Origin: Deltaproteobacteria bacterium UBA2385
GTDB taxonomy: Bacteria > Myxococcota_A > UBA796 > UBA2385
DNA length: 36,125 nt
NCBI GenBank assembly: GCA_002343455.1
Contig: DDSR01000190.1
Span: 1-36,125 of the forward strand
Direction: 5' to 3'
The notes below the pieces were generated by a model. That model saw nothing but the letters and a program-made list of their open reading frames with translations. It was not told the origin of the DNA and did no database searches. Below are positions 25,794-34,687 of the stretch, piece by piece. The stretch's first letter is position 1, and the number at the start of each line of letters is the position of its first letter. Made by a program: the position numbers and the translations under genes.

Positions 25794-26042
25794 ATGCCCC
25801 CCTCGGCTGTTCGTCCCCTCACCCGCTCGGTCTCCCGCTTCACCGAAGACCAGCTCGACAACTGCATCACCCTCTTCCAGCCGGACTATGGCGACGAGGA
25901 GCTGACCCGGGACAAGGCCGGGGAGATCCTCCACAACGTCACCTCTGTCTATGGTCTGCTCGCCGCCTGGGCGCAGCGGTCGGACCGTCGCAAGGCCGCT
26001 CGTGCTGGTGCCGCTCGGCGCCAGGGGGTGGCCCATGGGTAG
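25794..26042 (+). CDS. Hypothetical protein (82 aa), replication-module leader
   Basis: A small, mostly helical protein (RFTEDQLDNCITLFQ, DEELTRDKAGEILHNV, YGLLAAWAQ) with a basic C-terminus. I do not recognise it; the size and fold suggest a DNA-binding or regulatory protein. It overlaps the next gene by 8 bp (ATGGGTAG), which supports it being real. It is the first of four tightly packed genes ending with the TubC-like protein. Confidence 0.6.
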   Translation: MPPSAVRPLTRSVSRFTEDQLDNCITLFQPDYGDEELTRDKAGEILHNVTSVYGLLAAWAQRSDRRKAARAGAARRQGVAHG

Positions 26043-26493
26043 CCCGACCGCCGCCTCGGCCGAGCGCGTCGGCCTCCCCCACCTGACCGCCGCGGTCCCC
26101 ACGCTGCGTGCCTTCGGCCACCCCGCCGACGCCCTGGTCTTGGACGACTCCGCCCGGCGGTTCTGCGCTGCCCTGCTCGCCCACCGCCGCTCCCCGGCCT
26201 ACCGCGTTCACCTCACCGACCCCGACGCCGTCCCGTGCGACGACCTTGTCCGCGCGCTGCTCCGAGCGGCCGACCTGCTCCGCGCCGCTGGTGACCCGGA
26301 GGCCCTGGGCTCCTGGTGCGTAGCGCTCGCCGCACGCCTCGGTGCCGTGCTCGATTTCTGCGACCCCGCGGTCACGCGCACGATCGCGTGCATCAGCACC
26401 GCCGCCGACGGGACCGGCGAGCTGGTGCTCTTCCCCTATGACCCCGCCGAAGCCGCATCGCTGCCCGGCTTCGCCGATGAGCCGGCGCGTTGA
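26035..26493 (+). CDS. Hypothetical protein (152 aa), replication module
   Basis: I chose ATG 26035 (MGSPTAASAER) behind a strong GGGGGTGG site and overlapping the upstream stop. Mostly alpha-helical and alanine-rich, no catalytic motif. It sits directly ahead of the primase-helicase and ends 2 bp before its ATG. Function unknown; a replication accessory role is inferred from the operon only. Confidence 0.6.
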   Translation: MGSPTAASAERVGLPHLTAAVPTLRAFGHPADALVLDDSARRFCAALLAHRRSPAYRVHLTDPDAVPCDDLVRALLRAADLLRAAGDPEALGSWCVALAARLGAVLDFCDPAVTRTIACISTAADGTGELVLFPYDPAEAASLPGFADEPAR

Positions 26494-26495
26494 CG

Positions 26496-28907
26496 ATGGA
26501 GGACGCAGGCCGATCCCCCGAGCCCATCCCCTCCCCTGGACCTTCCCGGGTGGTCGTCACTGAGCAAATGGTGACCGCCTCGCTGTTCGAGCACGAGCGG
26601 TCGAAGGTACCGACCCCCTTCACGGGCACGGTGCTGGACCTGGTCCAGGCGCCGCACGCGGTCCGGGAGACCAAGCAGGGCTCACCGGCCTGGTCCGGCG
26701 TGCGCTACCTGCCGGGGAAGAGCCGCGGCAAGCGCAACGTCGAGCGCGCCCTGCTGCTGGCATACGACTTCGACCACCTGGACCGGGCCGACGCGCAGCG
26801 CGTCCTGGGCCTCGTGCGTGAGAAGGGCTGGGCCTTCGTGGCCTACTCGTCGTTCAGCCACCGCGCCAAGGGCGACGACGACTGGTGCTTCCGCCTCGTC
26901 CTGTACGTCAGGCGGCCGGTGCGCCCATCCGAGTACGACCACGTCTGGGAGGGCGCCAACCGAGCCCTCGGCGGACTGGCAGATCCGGCCGCGCGCGACA
27001 TCTCTCGGATCTGGTTCGTCGCCTCCTGCCCTGCGGAGCGGATGGAGCTGGCTTGGGTCGAGCACGCCGATGGGGACCGGGTCGACGTCGCCGCCCTGTT
27101 CGACGCACAGCCGGCGGGACCACCGGAACGACGGCGACGGAAGGCTGGCCCGAAGGCCTCGGCCAGCGGCCCCATACCGGAAGGCGAACGCAACGCGACC
27201 CTGCTTGGCCTGGCCGGCGCCATCCGGCGCCGTGGCGCGCAGTTCGACGAGATCCACAGCCTGCTGCTCGCCACCAATGCCGGCCGCTGCCAGCCGCCCC
27301 TCGACGAGGCCGAGGTCCGTTCCATCGCCGAGGTCGTCTGCCGCTACGACCCCACCTCGGCCCTCATCGCCTCCAACCTCACCGACCTGGGCAACGCCGA
27401 GCGCTTCGTCGAGACCAACCGGGGCCGCTTCCTTTACTGCCACCTGTGGGGGATCTGGCTCATCTACGACGGCCAACGCTGGAAGAAGGACGACAACCAG
27501 GGGCACATCCGCGCCGTGCGGGACCTGCTCAGGAGCCTCATGGCCGAGGCCCAGAGCGTGCCCGACGAGGCGATCAAGGCCGACCTCGTCAAGCACGCCC
27601 TCGACTCCGAGGCCAGCGCACGAATCTCGGCGATGGTGGGCCTCGCCCAGAGCTTCCTGCCGGTCGCACCCGAGCAGCTCGACGGGCAGCCCATGCTGCT
27701 CAACGTCGCCAACGGCACGGTCGACCTCCGCACCGGCGAGCGGCGGGATCACAACCGGGACGACCTGCTCACCAAGCTGGTCCCCGTGGTCTACCAGCCC
27801 GACGCCGCCTGCCCGGTCTGGGAGGCCTTCCTCGACAAGGTGATGGGCGGCAACCAGGCGCTCATCAGCTTCCTGCGCCGCGCCGTCGGCTACTCGCTGA
27901 CCGGGCGAACGGACGAGCAGGTGCTGCTCCTGCTCTACGGCACCGGCGCCAACGGCAAGTCGACCTTCCTGGAGACGCTAGGTCTGCTGCTGGTCGACTA
28001 CGGGGCCGTCGCCGACTTCACCACCTTCCTCAAGCGGGACAACGACGGCGCCCGCAACGACCTGGCCCGCCTGGTCGGGGTGCGCTTCGTCTCGGCGGTC
28101 GAGGCCGAAGCCGGCCGCCACCTGGCCGAGGCGATGATCAAGCAGCTCACCGGCGGCGACACCATCACCGCGCGCTTCCTGTTCAAGGAGTTCTTCGACT
28201 TCAAGCCCCAGTTCAAGATCTGGCTGGCCGCGAACCACAAGCCCGGCGTGTCGGGCACCGACCACGGCATCTGGCGCCGGATGCGGCTGGTCCCCTTCAC
28301 GGTGACCATCCCCGACGCCGAGCAGGACAAGCACCTCAAGGACAAGCTCGCCGCGGAGCTGCCGGGCATCCTGGCCTGGGCCGTGCGCGGCTGCCTGGAG
28401 TGGCAGCGCGAGGGGCTCGGCCTGCCCGACGAGGTCCGCGAGGCCACTGCCTCGTACCGCGAGGAGATGGACGTTTTCGGCGGATTCCTGGAGGACCGCT
28501 GCGTCTTCGGCCCGGGGGCCACCGTGACTTCCAAGGAGCTCAACGAAGCCTACGCCCGCTGGTGCGAGGGCAACGGCGAGAAGGCGCGATCCGCGAAGGC
28601 CCTGGCCAACGCGCTGCGCGAGCGCGGCGTCCAGCCCACCCGTGGCGCCAAGGGCGTCCGCTCCTGGGCCGGGGTGCGCCAGCGCCGCGACGACGAGCCC
28701 GCCCAGGAGCCGGGTGACGGGTGGCGGATGGGTGGCGCATCCTCCGGAAGGTCCAGCGGATCGCTCTTCAGCAACGCGCCTACGGCACGCGAGGGTGAAC
28801 GGCGCGATCTCGCCGAGGATCCCGAACAAGCGTCGCCAAGCGCCACCCGTCACCCAAGCGCCACCCGTCACCCCGAGGGCGACGGCTGGGAGGAGGGCGA
28901 GCTGTGA
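26496..28907 (+). CDS. Primase-helicase of mobile elements (D5/P4 type)
   Basis: A replication initiator of about 803 aa. The N-terminal archaeo-eukaryotic primase-like part has DFD at 91-93 and YSSFSHR near residue 117 (the sxH motif). A primase C-terminal-type helical domain follows at about 229-285. The D5_N/DUF5906 region leads into a superfamily 3 helicase with Walker A GTGANGKST (482-490) and the conserved WLAANHKPGVSGTDHGIWRR segment. Such proteins drive autonomous replication of phages, satellites and integrative plasmids. The start may be ATG 26496 or TTG 26490. The last about 80 residues are low-complexity and carry DNA repeats. The stop overlaps the next gene (GTGA). Confidence 0.92.
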   Translation: MEDAGRSPEPIPSPGPSRVVVTEQMVTASLFEHERSKVPTPFTGTVLDLVQAPHAVRETKQGSPAWSGVRYLPGKSRGKRNVERALLLAYDFDHLDRADAQRVLGLVREKGWAFVAYSSFSHRAKGDDDWCFRLVLYVRRPVRPSEYDHVWEGANRALGGLADPAARDISRIWFVASCPAERMELAWVEHADGDRVDVAALFDAQPAGPPERRRRKAGPKASASGPIPEGERNATLLGLAGAIRRRGAQFDEIHSLLLATNAGRCQPPLDEAEVRSIAEVVCRYDPTSALIASNLTDLGNAERFVETNRGRFLYCHLWGIWLIYDGQRWKKDDNQGHIRAVRDLLRSLMAEAQSVPDEAIKADLVKHALDSEASARISAMVGLAQSFLPVAPEQLDGQPMLLNVANGTVDLRTGERRDHNRDDLLTKLVPVVYQPDAACPVWEAFLDKVMGGNQALISFLRRAVGYSLTGRTDEQVLLLLYGTGANGKSTFLETLGLLLVDYGAVADFTTFLKRDNDGARNDLARLVGVRFVSAVEAEAGRHLAEAMIKQLTGGDTITARFLFKEFFDFKPQFKIWLAANHKPGVSGTDHGIWRRMRLVPFTVTIPDAEQDKHLKDKLAAELPGILAWAVRGCLEWQREGLGLPDEVREATASYREEMDVFGGFLEDRCVFGPGATVTSKELNEAYARWCEGNGEKARSAKALANALRERGVQPTRGAKGVRSWAGVRQRRDDEPAQEPGDGWRMGGASSGRSSGSLFSNAPTAREGERRDLAEDPEQASPSATRHPSATRHPEGDGWEEGEL
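28712..28873. repeat. Inverted/tandem repeat cluster in the primase 3' end
   Basis: GGGTGACGGGTGGCG at 28712-28726 is the exact reverse complement of CGCCACCCGTCACCC, which occurs twice, at 28841-28855 and 28859-28873, as part of an 18-bp tandem duplication (28836-28853, 28854-28871) encoding PSATRH twice. A further partial copy, GGGTGGCG, lies at 28730-28737. The repeats are in the non-conserved tail of the primase, so they may be a cis-acting replication or regulatory site and not a protein feature. Confidence 0.7.
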
Positions 28908-29338
28908 CCGCCGGCGACGTGCTCATCGAGCTGGTGGCGAGAGGGGCGATCCTCTGGGTCCACGACGGGCGCCTGCGCTTCGGGGCGCCGGAGGGAGCTG
29001 TCGACGCGGAGCTGCGCGCAGCGGCCGGGGGCGTGCGGGCCGAGCTGCTCGGGCTGATCCAGGACGGCGCGGTGCTGCCGGCTGACCGCGCGGCCTGGGA
29101 TCCCGAGGCCGTCCACGACATCGAGGAGCGCGCCGCCATCATCGAGTTCGACGGCGGGATCCACAGTGCGGAGGCCGAGGACCTGGCGGTCCGGCTCGTC
29201 CGCGTGGCCTGGACCCGCGCCTACTTGCGGCGGCGCTGTCCCGGCGCTGCCGTGCACCTTCCCAACGCTGACCCCGTCGACCGACCGGCCGTAGCTGTCG
29301 CAACCTTCCCAGGCCGGGAGGCGGCCCGAACCGGCTGA
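28904..29338 (+). CDS. TubC N-terminal docking-domain-like small protein (144 aa)
   Basis: Residues about 3-52 (LIELVARGAILWVHDGRLRF, then GAPEGAVDAELRA and ELLGLI) match the pattern of TubC N-terminal docking domains, small dimerising folds first known from NRPS/PKS lines and also found beside mobile-element primases. The remainder is unfamiliar. It starts with GTG 28904, overlapping the primase stop and behind a GGAGG-type site. The docking domain suggests a protein partner, presumably within the replication module, since no NRPS/PKS genes are near. Confidence 0.7.
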   Translation: MTAGDVLIELVARGAILWVHDGRLRFGAPEGAVDAELRAAAGGVRAELLGLIQDGAVLPADRAAWDPEAVHDIEERAAIIEFDGGIHSAEAEDLAVRLVRVAWTRAYLRRRCPGAAVHLPNADPVDRPAVAVATFPGREAARTG

Positions 29339-29349
29339 GAGCTGGGCCT

Positions 29350-29375
29350 CCCCGCCGGGAATGGGCTCGGCGGGG
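29350..29375. terminator. Hairpin between convergent genes
   Basis: An 8-bp GC-only stem CCCCGCCG/CGGCGGGG (29350-29357 and 29368-29375) with a 10-nt loop, 12 bp after the TubC-like gene and before the convergent lipoprotein gene. There is no U tract, so termination is only probable. The rest of 29376-29500 shows nothing I can name. Confidence 0.45.
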
Positions 29376-29500
29376 GGGTAGGGTCGCCATTCCACAACAT
29401 CACGCACGGCCCGGGACTCTTCGGACTCACACCACACATTGGCGCACTCGTTGCCCTCCGCCCCGCAACCCCTCGATCGTCCGCGGCGAAGCCGTCCGAG

Positions 29501-32500
29501 CTACATGGAACCAGCAGAAGTGATGACCCCGTCTGAGTCAACCGCGGCCTTTAGGCTGTAGGTCCCATCGTCGTTCTCGAAGCAGTAGCCATTTCCCGCA
29601 CCAGCCTCGCAGGCATTGGTGTATAGGGCCCAAGACGATGTGTCTGTACAGTCGCGATAGGTAAACCTGCGGGCCTCCGACGTCTCAGGAAGGTAGATAA
29701 GGAAAGTCTCATCGACGCCAGAACCGTGCGCCGTGGCACCAGAACTCCAGCTCCAATCGGGCATCTCTCCCACTGCTTCGGCACAAGATGAGCCCCGGAG
29801 GTATAGCATGGACAACCCGATCTCGAAGGGGACACCCGTCGGCGCTGCAATGATGGGCCACTCAATTTCCAAATCGCAATTGTAGTCGTCACAAGGCTGA
29901 ATATCACCATCACCGTCTATGTAAAAGTAAACGTTACAGCCAGCATCTTCGCCGGTCTTGCAGTGAACCCACTCCCCCAGATCGCCGCATGTCGGAACCC
30001 ATTCGTTGAAGCTCAACCACTCCCACGTCGTCTCGCAGGGCGTCAGGTTGAGCTCGTAGCTGCTGCCAATAGGGAGCAAGCCAACGTCGTAGGACCAGTA
30101 GTCGCCGTCCGAAGCGACCGCGTCGCCATTGCTCCAGTCGATTCCCGGCAGGTTGCCCCGCAGCTCTGGCGGAGAATCCGCAGGGCAGAACAGCTTGGAC
30201 ACCCGGAGCGTAGTCCCATCCCAGGCGACCGCGCCGTCGGCACAGTAGGCGCATTCCGGAGAAAACCCATTGCGGTAGGCCTCGATAAGCGCTGCGGCTT
30301 CGGGCTCAGTCCACTCGTTGGCCCAGAACGTGATGGCGTCAGCATCATAGAGTTGTGCCCTGTGGATTGCGCAAGCCAGCTGCTCGGGGTCAGTGCAGCC
30401 ATCGCGTGAAATCGGGCCCGACGTCTCCCCGTCTCGGACACACTCGTCAACAGTATAGAGTCCGGAGTACAGGAACATCTCGAAGCGCACGCCAGCAAGG
30501 TGCTGAACCGCATCGATTGCGCCATATACAGCGTAGTCCGTGCCATAGTGAGTCGTTGAGTACAGCCCGTTGAACTGAATCTCATCGACGCCTCCAGCGA
30601 TCGCCCGCCCGGCCGCCTCCGTCAATAGTGCCTGAAGCTCCGGGAAGTTCTCGGCCTCCTCCGCGTTATAGGTTTCAGGGTCGTCGATGATACGCACGCC
30701 CGGGTCCGTAAGCTGAGCCACTGTCGGCGTTGTCGAGAAGGCCGCTCCGTACGACTCGCTGATCTGCTCAATAGCAGAAAGCCACGCCTCCTCTGAGTAC
30801 CCCTCGGCCAACCACTCGCTCCTAGCTGCAGCGTACTCGGAGTCTTCCAGCGGATGGTGGGCCCGCTGGTCGAAGACAAACTCACCCCAGACTCCATAGC
30901 CCACCAGCACACTCTCGATTCGAGGATCGCCATCGGTAGCGGCACCTAAGGCGCGGATCACTGAGTCATAGCGATCCAGAAAATCGACGTTCCACAGGAC
31001 GGGCACCTTTGTCGCCCCGATGCCGTAGTCGGGCAACTCATACTGGACATACGGCAGATCCAGCCACGCCGCAGGATAGCTATCTACCGGCGCATCCTCG
31101 TAATTCGGAAGGACCAGGGCAACGTTGAAGAGAAGTGGTTTGCCCAGGCAGTCCGACAGAGCCAAGTAGTATTCGAGAGCCTCCTCGTCGATTCCTGTGC
31201 CGGCAGAGTCCACGAGGTCAGACAAGGGCACCATCACTCTGACCGCATCAACTGACCCGCCTCCGGCCTCCCGCAGATAGCCGTCGCTGCTGGAGCAAGA
31301 AACACACTCGCATGCTGCATCGAAGCACTCGTCGCCAACGAAGCCCAGCTCCTGCCCCACCGTCTGGAAGGCCTTGTAGGAAGTCGCAGCAGAGGAGGAC
31401 CCATCACACTCCGCCGTCGAATAGGTGAGGTCCATCTTCACGAAGTGCGAGTGGTCGAGCACGCCGACCAGAGCATCGCCGGCTGCCGAGAGCGCAGAGG
31501 ATACAATAAGGGGCAGATCAACTACCTTGAGAAAGGCAGAAACAACTTTGGTGAAAGTCGTTTCGGTCGCGCAGGATCCCCATGCGCCAGCTATCGCTAC
31601 CGCGACTTCATACCACCCATCCGCGCTGCAGCTGTCCGCAGATAGGCACTCCCCCAACTTTCGGGTCGCCGAAACGAACGGAAAGACACACTTGTCCCAC
31701 GCTAGGCCGACGAGGGAGAGGACTTGGTCTAGAATCTCTCCAGTCTGCAGCGTCGAAGCGACTGCGTGAGCTTCTGGGTCACCGACGCGCCCCTCGTCGT
31801 TTTCACCTGCCATAAAGGGGAAGTAGTGTGCGCAGGTCACCGAAACGCCATCGGCTTCCGCGGGTATGGACCACGTGTCCGATACCGTGCTGGTGTGCGA
31901 CGCAGAATACATCAACTCGTCAAGCCACGGCGACTCTCCAGTTGTGAGTTCGGCCGCGATCGCCGAGAGGTAGCCCGTGACATCGGTGATCCGGAGAATG
32001 AGGTTGGGATGGGGAGGGACCCACATCAGCCCATCGATCGGCTCGTCTCCGCTCCAAAACCGTGCTACGCAGTGCCTTTCCACGTAGTTCGTGAACCGAA
32101 TTTGATCTCCAGAGGTCTGTACACCAACCCTCACGGTGTTGAAGGGCGCTTCTTCCACCTCCCATCCAGGTGGCGGTGGTGGACCATCAGGGGTCTCCGA
32201 GCGCCCGACAGACTCGGTGAGTACATGTTCAGCTTCGCCATTTGCGGCGGCTGCGGAAGATTCGGTGTCGAGCCTGATCGCACCTTCCTCATCCAGAACA
32301 TGGAAGAACACGTCGTCGCCGCGGACAACAGCTACGAGCCTACCAGCGTCGCAGCTTGCTGCACTATCTTCCGCCACTTCTCCGTCGCAGACGATTGCAT
32401 CTGCAGCTGGGCAATCGACGGTGACGCCATCGTAGCTGCATTCGAGTTCGCTCACCGTGCCCGCAGGCGCGGAGCCACGGGAACAGGACATAGCCAGAAG

Positions 32501-32536
32501 GGTGCTGAGGGCCAACAGGCTATGGCTACGGTACAT
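29501..32536 (-). CDS. Large secreted lipoprotein with TIM-barrel (glycoside-hydrolase-like) centre
   Basis: 1011 aa. It starts MYRSHSLLALSTLLAMSC, a lipoprotein signal with lipobox Cys18, behind a GGAG site 7 nt from the ATG. The protein is rich in Cys, Asp, Ser and Tyr, as expected of surface proteins. Residues about 430-790 read as a (beta/alpha)8-like domain: VPVLWNVDFLDRYD, then VLVGYGVWGEFVF, IQFNGLY, FEMFLYSGLY and ITFWANEW. The pattern resembles glycoside hydrolases with a conserved GE motif, but I cannot name a family. The C-terminal third has EF-hand-like DGDGD and many cysteines. G+C is lower than in surrounding genes (42% in the row starting 29881). It looks like a transferred cargo gene. 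Confidence 0.75.
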   Translation of the reverse strand: MYRSHSLLALSTLLAMSCSRGSAPAGTVSELECSYDGVTVDCPAADAIVCDGEVAEDSAASCDAGRLVAVVRGDDVFFHVLDEEGAIRLDTESSAAAANGEAEHVLTESVGRSETPDGPPPPPGWEVEEAPFNTVRVGVQTSGDQIRFTNYVERHCVARFWSGDEPIDGLMWVPPHPNLILRITDVTGYLSAIAAELTTGESPWLDELMYSASHTSTVSDTWSIPAEADGVSVTCAHYFPFMAGENDEGRVGDPEAHAVASTLQTGEILDQVLSLVGLAWDKCVFPFVSATRKLGECLSADSCSADGWYEVAVAIAGAWGSCATETTFTKVVSAFLKVVDLPLIVSSALSAAGDALVGVLDHSHFVKMDLTYSTAECDGSSSAATSYKAFQTVGQELGFVGDECFDAACECVSCSSSDGYLREAGGGSVDAVRVMVPLSDLVDSAGTGIDEEALEYYLALSDCLGKPLLFNVALVLPNYEDAPVDSYPAAWLDLPYVQYELPDYGIGATKVPVLWNVDFLDRYDSVIRALGAATDGDPRIESVLVGYGVWGEFVFDQRAHHPLEDSEYAAARSEWLAEGYSEEAWLSAIEQISESYGAAFSTTPTVAQLTDPGVRIIDDPETYNAEEAENFPELQALLTEAAGRAIAGGVDEIQFNGLYSTTHYGTDYAVYGAIDAVQHLAGVRFEMFLYSGLYTVDECVRDGETSGPISRDGCTDPEQLACAIHRAQLYDADAITFWANEWTEPEAAALIEAYRNGFSPECAYCADGAVAWDGTTLRVSKLFCPADSPPELRGNLPGIDWSNGDAVASDGDYWSYDVGLLPIGSSYELNLTPCETTWEWLSFNEWVPTCGDLGEWVHCKTGEDAGCNVYFYIDGDGDIQPCDDYNCDLEIEWPIIAAPTGVPFEIGLSMLYLRGSSCAEAVGEMPDWSWSSGATAHGSGVDETFLIYLPETSEARRFTYRDCTDTSSWALYTNACEAGAGNGYCFENDDGTYSLKAAVDSDGVITSAGSM

Positions 32537-32661
32537 GGCGTGGCTCCTGCATCCGAGACTACCACCAGTAGCAGCGTCTAAGCGAGCCCCATGAAGGTCC
32601 TTCTTCGGGCTGGTGGCGGGTCCCGATTCTCGGCTGGCCGTTCACGATGGAGTCCCTACCG

Positions 32662-33153
32662 CTACCCCGCCTCCACCCCGACCTCCCCTATCCCGCCCAG
32701 AGGAATCCCAGCCCGCATCCCCGCCCTCAGCCGCACCCACGCCTGCGCCACGCGCGCCGTCCCGTCGAGGCTCAACCCCGGCTCCGGCCCGCGCACGATG
32801 GCGCCGCCGAGCTTCTCCCTCAGCCAGCCCGCCATGCCCCAGGGCACGGTGAGCACAAGCAGGCCGTCCTCGTTGGCGAAGCCGATCTCGCCGAACTGCC
32901 CCAGCGGGATCGTGGCGCCCTCACCGGGCGGCAGGGCCAAGGGGTAGACCTCGATGGCCGGCCCCGCCGCCGACGGCCGGCGCTCGACGGGGCCCACCAT
33001 CAGCGACTCCAGGATGCTCGACAGCGGGGCGCCGATCATCTGCTCCACGGGATCGAAGCTGAACGGCCCGAAGCCGATGCGGGTCACGGGCATGGTGAGG
33101 TTGACGCGGACGGCGTCGTTGCGGCTCACGGCCGCGGCTACCGGGCGAGTCAC
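32662..33153 (-). CDS. Hypothetical protein (163 aa), module of unknown function
   Basis: A mainly beta protein without signal peptide or catalytic motif. It contains related short segments: RIGFGPFSFDP (25-35), IPLGQFGEIGFANE (82-95) and IPLGGIGEVGVEAG (150-163), suggesting internal repeats. The ATG at 33153 overlaps the upstream stop (ATGA). It is the last of three minus-strand genes that begin near the TGACCGC array. Function unknown. Confidence 0.7.
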   Translation of the reverse strand: MTRPVAAAVSRNDAVRVNLTMPVTRIGFGPFSFDPVEQMIGAPLSSILESLMVGPVERRPSAAGPAIEVYPLALPPGEGATIPLGQFGEIGFANEDGLLVLTVPWGMAGWLREKLGGAIVRGPEPGLSLDGTARVAQAWVRLRAGMRAGIPLGGIGEVGVEAG

Positions 33154-33563
33154 GAGCCACCTTCCGATGCGTCCTCGCCGTCGATCTCGTACTCCTCGGG
33201 CTCGTCCTCGCCCGAGACCGCGTGGTCCTGGGCCAGGAGATCGGGCTCGACCTGGTCGTCGCCCTCGGGCTCCTCCGCCTCTTCCTGAGCGGGCTCGACC
33301 AGGCTGGCCTCGATGGCGGTTGTCAGCCCCTCGGCCACCTCGTCGAGCAGGTCGCGGACCTGGACGAGCAGCTTCTGGGTGGCGGCCTGCGCCTGGATGT
33401 TGAGGAAGAGCAGGTGGGCCTGGGCGAAGCTCTGCTCGTCCTCGTCCAGCTCAGCCCACTCGGTCATGGACCGCGTGACGGCCTTCTTGCTCCTGTGGTC
33501 GAAGGCTTCGCCGTAGAAGGTCAGGGCCCTGTCAAGAAACAGGGGGTTCTTGGTCTCTGCCAT
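33150..33563 (-). CDS. Hypothetical acidic-tailed protein (137 aa)
   Basis: I chose ATG 33563 (MAETKNPLFL) because GGAG lies 6 nt before it; the earlier ATG at 33575 has no clear site. The first about 90 residues are helical (including a long helix ending in LLVQVRDLLDEVAEGL), and the rest is a Glu/Asp-rich tail. No family recognised. Translationally coupled to the 163-aa protein downstream. Confidence 0.7.
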   Translation of the reverse strand: MAETKNPLFLDRALTFYGEAFDHRSKKAVTRSMTEWAELDEDEQSFAQAHLLFLNIQAQAATQKLLVQVRDLLDEVAEGLTTAIEASLVEPAQEEAEEPEGDDQVEPDLLAQDHAVSGEDEPEEYEIDGEDASEGGS

Positions 33564-33619
33564 GGTGTTCTCCATGCCTCGTGGCGCGAGGCGGGATCGG
33601 GGTGGGGATTGGGGGGGGA

Positions 33620-34687
33620 TCAGCTCGCCGCGGCCTGCTCAGGGAGCTGGCGCGCGGCACGGGCCTGGGCGGCGGCCTGCCTGAGCATCTGGGCGAGGGC
33701 CGCGAGGTTGGCGGGCTCGTTCATGAGGGCCTTGACGTCGGGGTCGGCCAGGGCCTGGACCAGCTCGGGGCTCTGGCCGAGGGCGCCCAGGACCTCGGCC
33801 ATCTCGGGATGCACGCCCTTGGCGGTGAGGAAAGCCTTGGCGGCGTCGCCGAGCTGGTGCAGCGCCTGCTGGGCGAGCACGGTGCGGGCGTCTCCGCTGC
33901 GCTCTTCCGCGCGGCGCTCGTCGGCGAGCTTCACCTCGGCCAGGCGGGTCTCCAGGATGGCGCCGACGAGCTGGTCGATCTGCCCGCGCGACTCCTGGAG
34001 CTGGCGGTGCAGGCGGTTGAGCATGGCGTTGTTGACGCCCTGGAGCTGCCCGACCGAGCCCAGGACGATCTGGCCCCACTGGGCGTAGTAGTCGCCGAGC
34101 GCCCGCACGCCCTTGGCCGCGCCCTGGCTCTCGGCCAGGTCGAAGGAGGGTGCGGGGATTCGCATGGCCTCGACGCGCTCGTCGGTGCTGCTCGGCGGCA
34201 GCTCCAGGTCGAAGTTGTGGTTGCGGCAGACGAACTGGCCGCTGTCCATCAGGCGGTGGCCCTTGGGGCTCCAGACCTTGACCCGGTACCGGCGCCATTC
34301 CTCGCCGACGGTGTTGCGGCTGGCGATGTCCTTGATCCACCGGATGGCGGCCTCGGCGAGCTCGGCCATGGGCACGGGCTCGGCGCCGGGCCGCCACGGT
34401 GGGGGGTCGCCGTCATCCTCGTCGTCGGGCGGCTCGTCGAGGTCCTCGCCGACGCCGAGGTGGTGGGCGAAGGTGTCCTCGTCACCCTCGTCCTCGTCGC
34501 CGTCGTAGGCGGCGTCGGCCATGTAGGGGGCTGCGTCGGCCTCGGTCAGGTCGAAGCGACCAAGGGTCTCGTCCTGCTTGCGGTCGGTCCGGTCCTGGAT
34601 GACCAGGTAGCCGATGTCCTCCGCGGCGCGGCGGATGCGTTCGGCCAGCGGGTCCAGGCCCTGGAAGGAAAACTGCTCTCGGAGCAC
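33620..34687 (-). CDS. Hypothetical coiled-coil protein with acidic patch (355 aa)
   Basis: Begins with GTG 34687 (start uncertain, weak ribosome binding site). Residues about 60-100 are extremely acidic (YDGDEDEGDED and similar), followed by a beta-rich stretch with RVKVWSPKGHRLMDSG and a FVCRNHNFDLELPP segment. The C-terminal half is long alanine/glutamine-rich helices likely to form a coiled coil. I do not recognise it. It is the first of the three-gene minus-strand unit and is divergent from the genes at 35155 onward. Confidence 0.7.
   Translation of the reverse strand: MLREQFSFQGLDPLAERIRRAAEDIGYLVIQDRTDRKQDETLGRFDLTEADAAPYMADAAYDGDEDEGDEDTFAHHLGVGEDLDEPPDDEDDGDPPPWRPGAEPVPMAELAEAAIRWIKDIASRNTVGEEWRRYRVKVWSPKGHRLMDSGQFVCRNHNFDLELPPSSTDERVEAMRIPAPSFDLAESQGAAKGVRALGDYYAQWGQIVLGSVGQLQGVNNAMLNRLHRQLQESRGQIDQLVGAILETRLAEVKLADERRAEERSGDARTVLAQQALHQLGDAAKAFLTAKGVHPEMAEVLGALGQSPELVQALADPDVKALMNEPANLAALAQMLRQAAAQARAARQLPEQAAAS

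Noticed and set aside
23530..25794. 754-codon minus-strand open frame opposite the QueC-like gene
   Set aside because: No motif and antisense-type composition (Gly/Gln/Asp/Arg-rich); the plus-strand frame has a clear PP-loop and zinc site.
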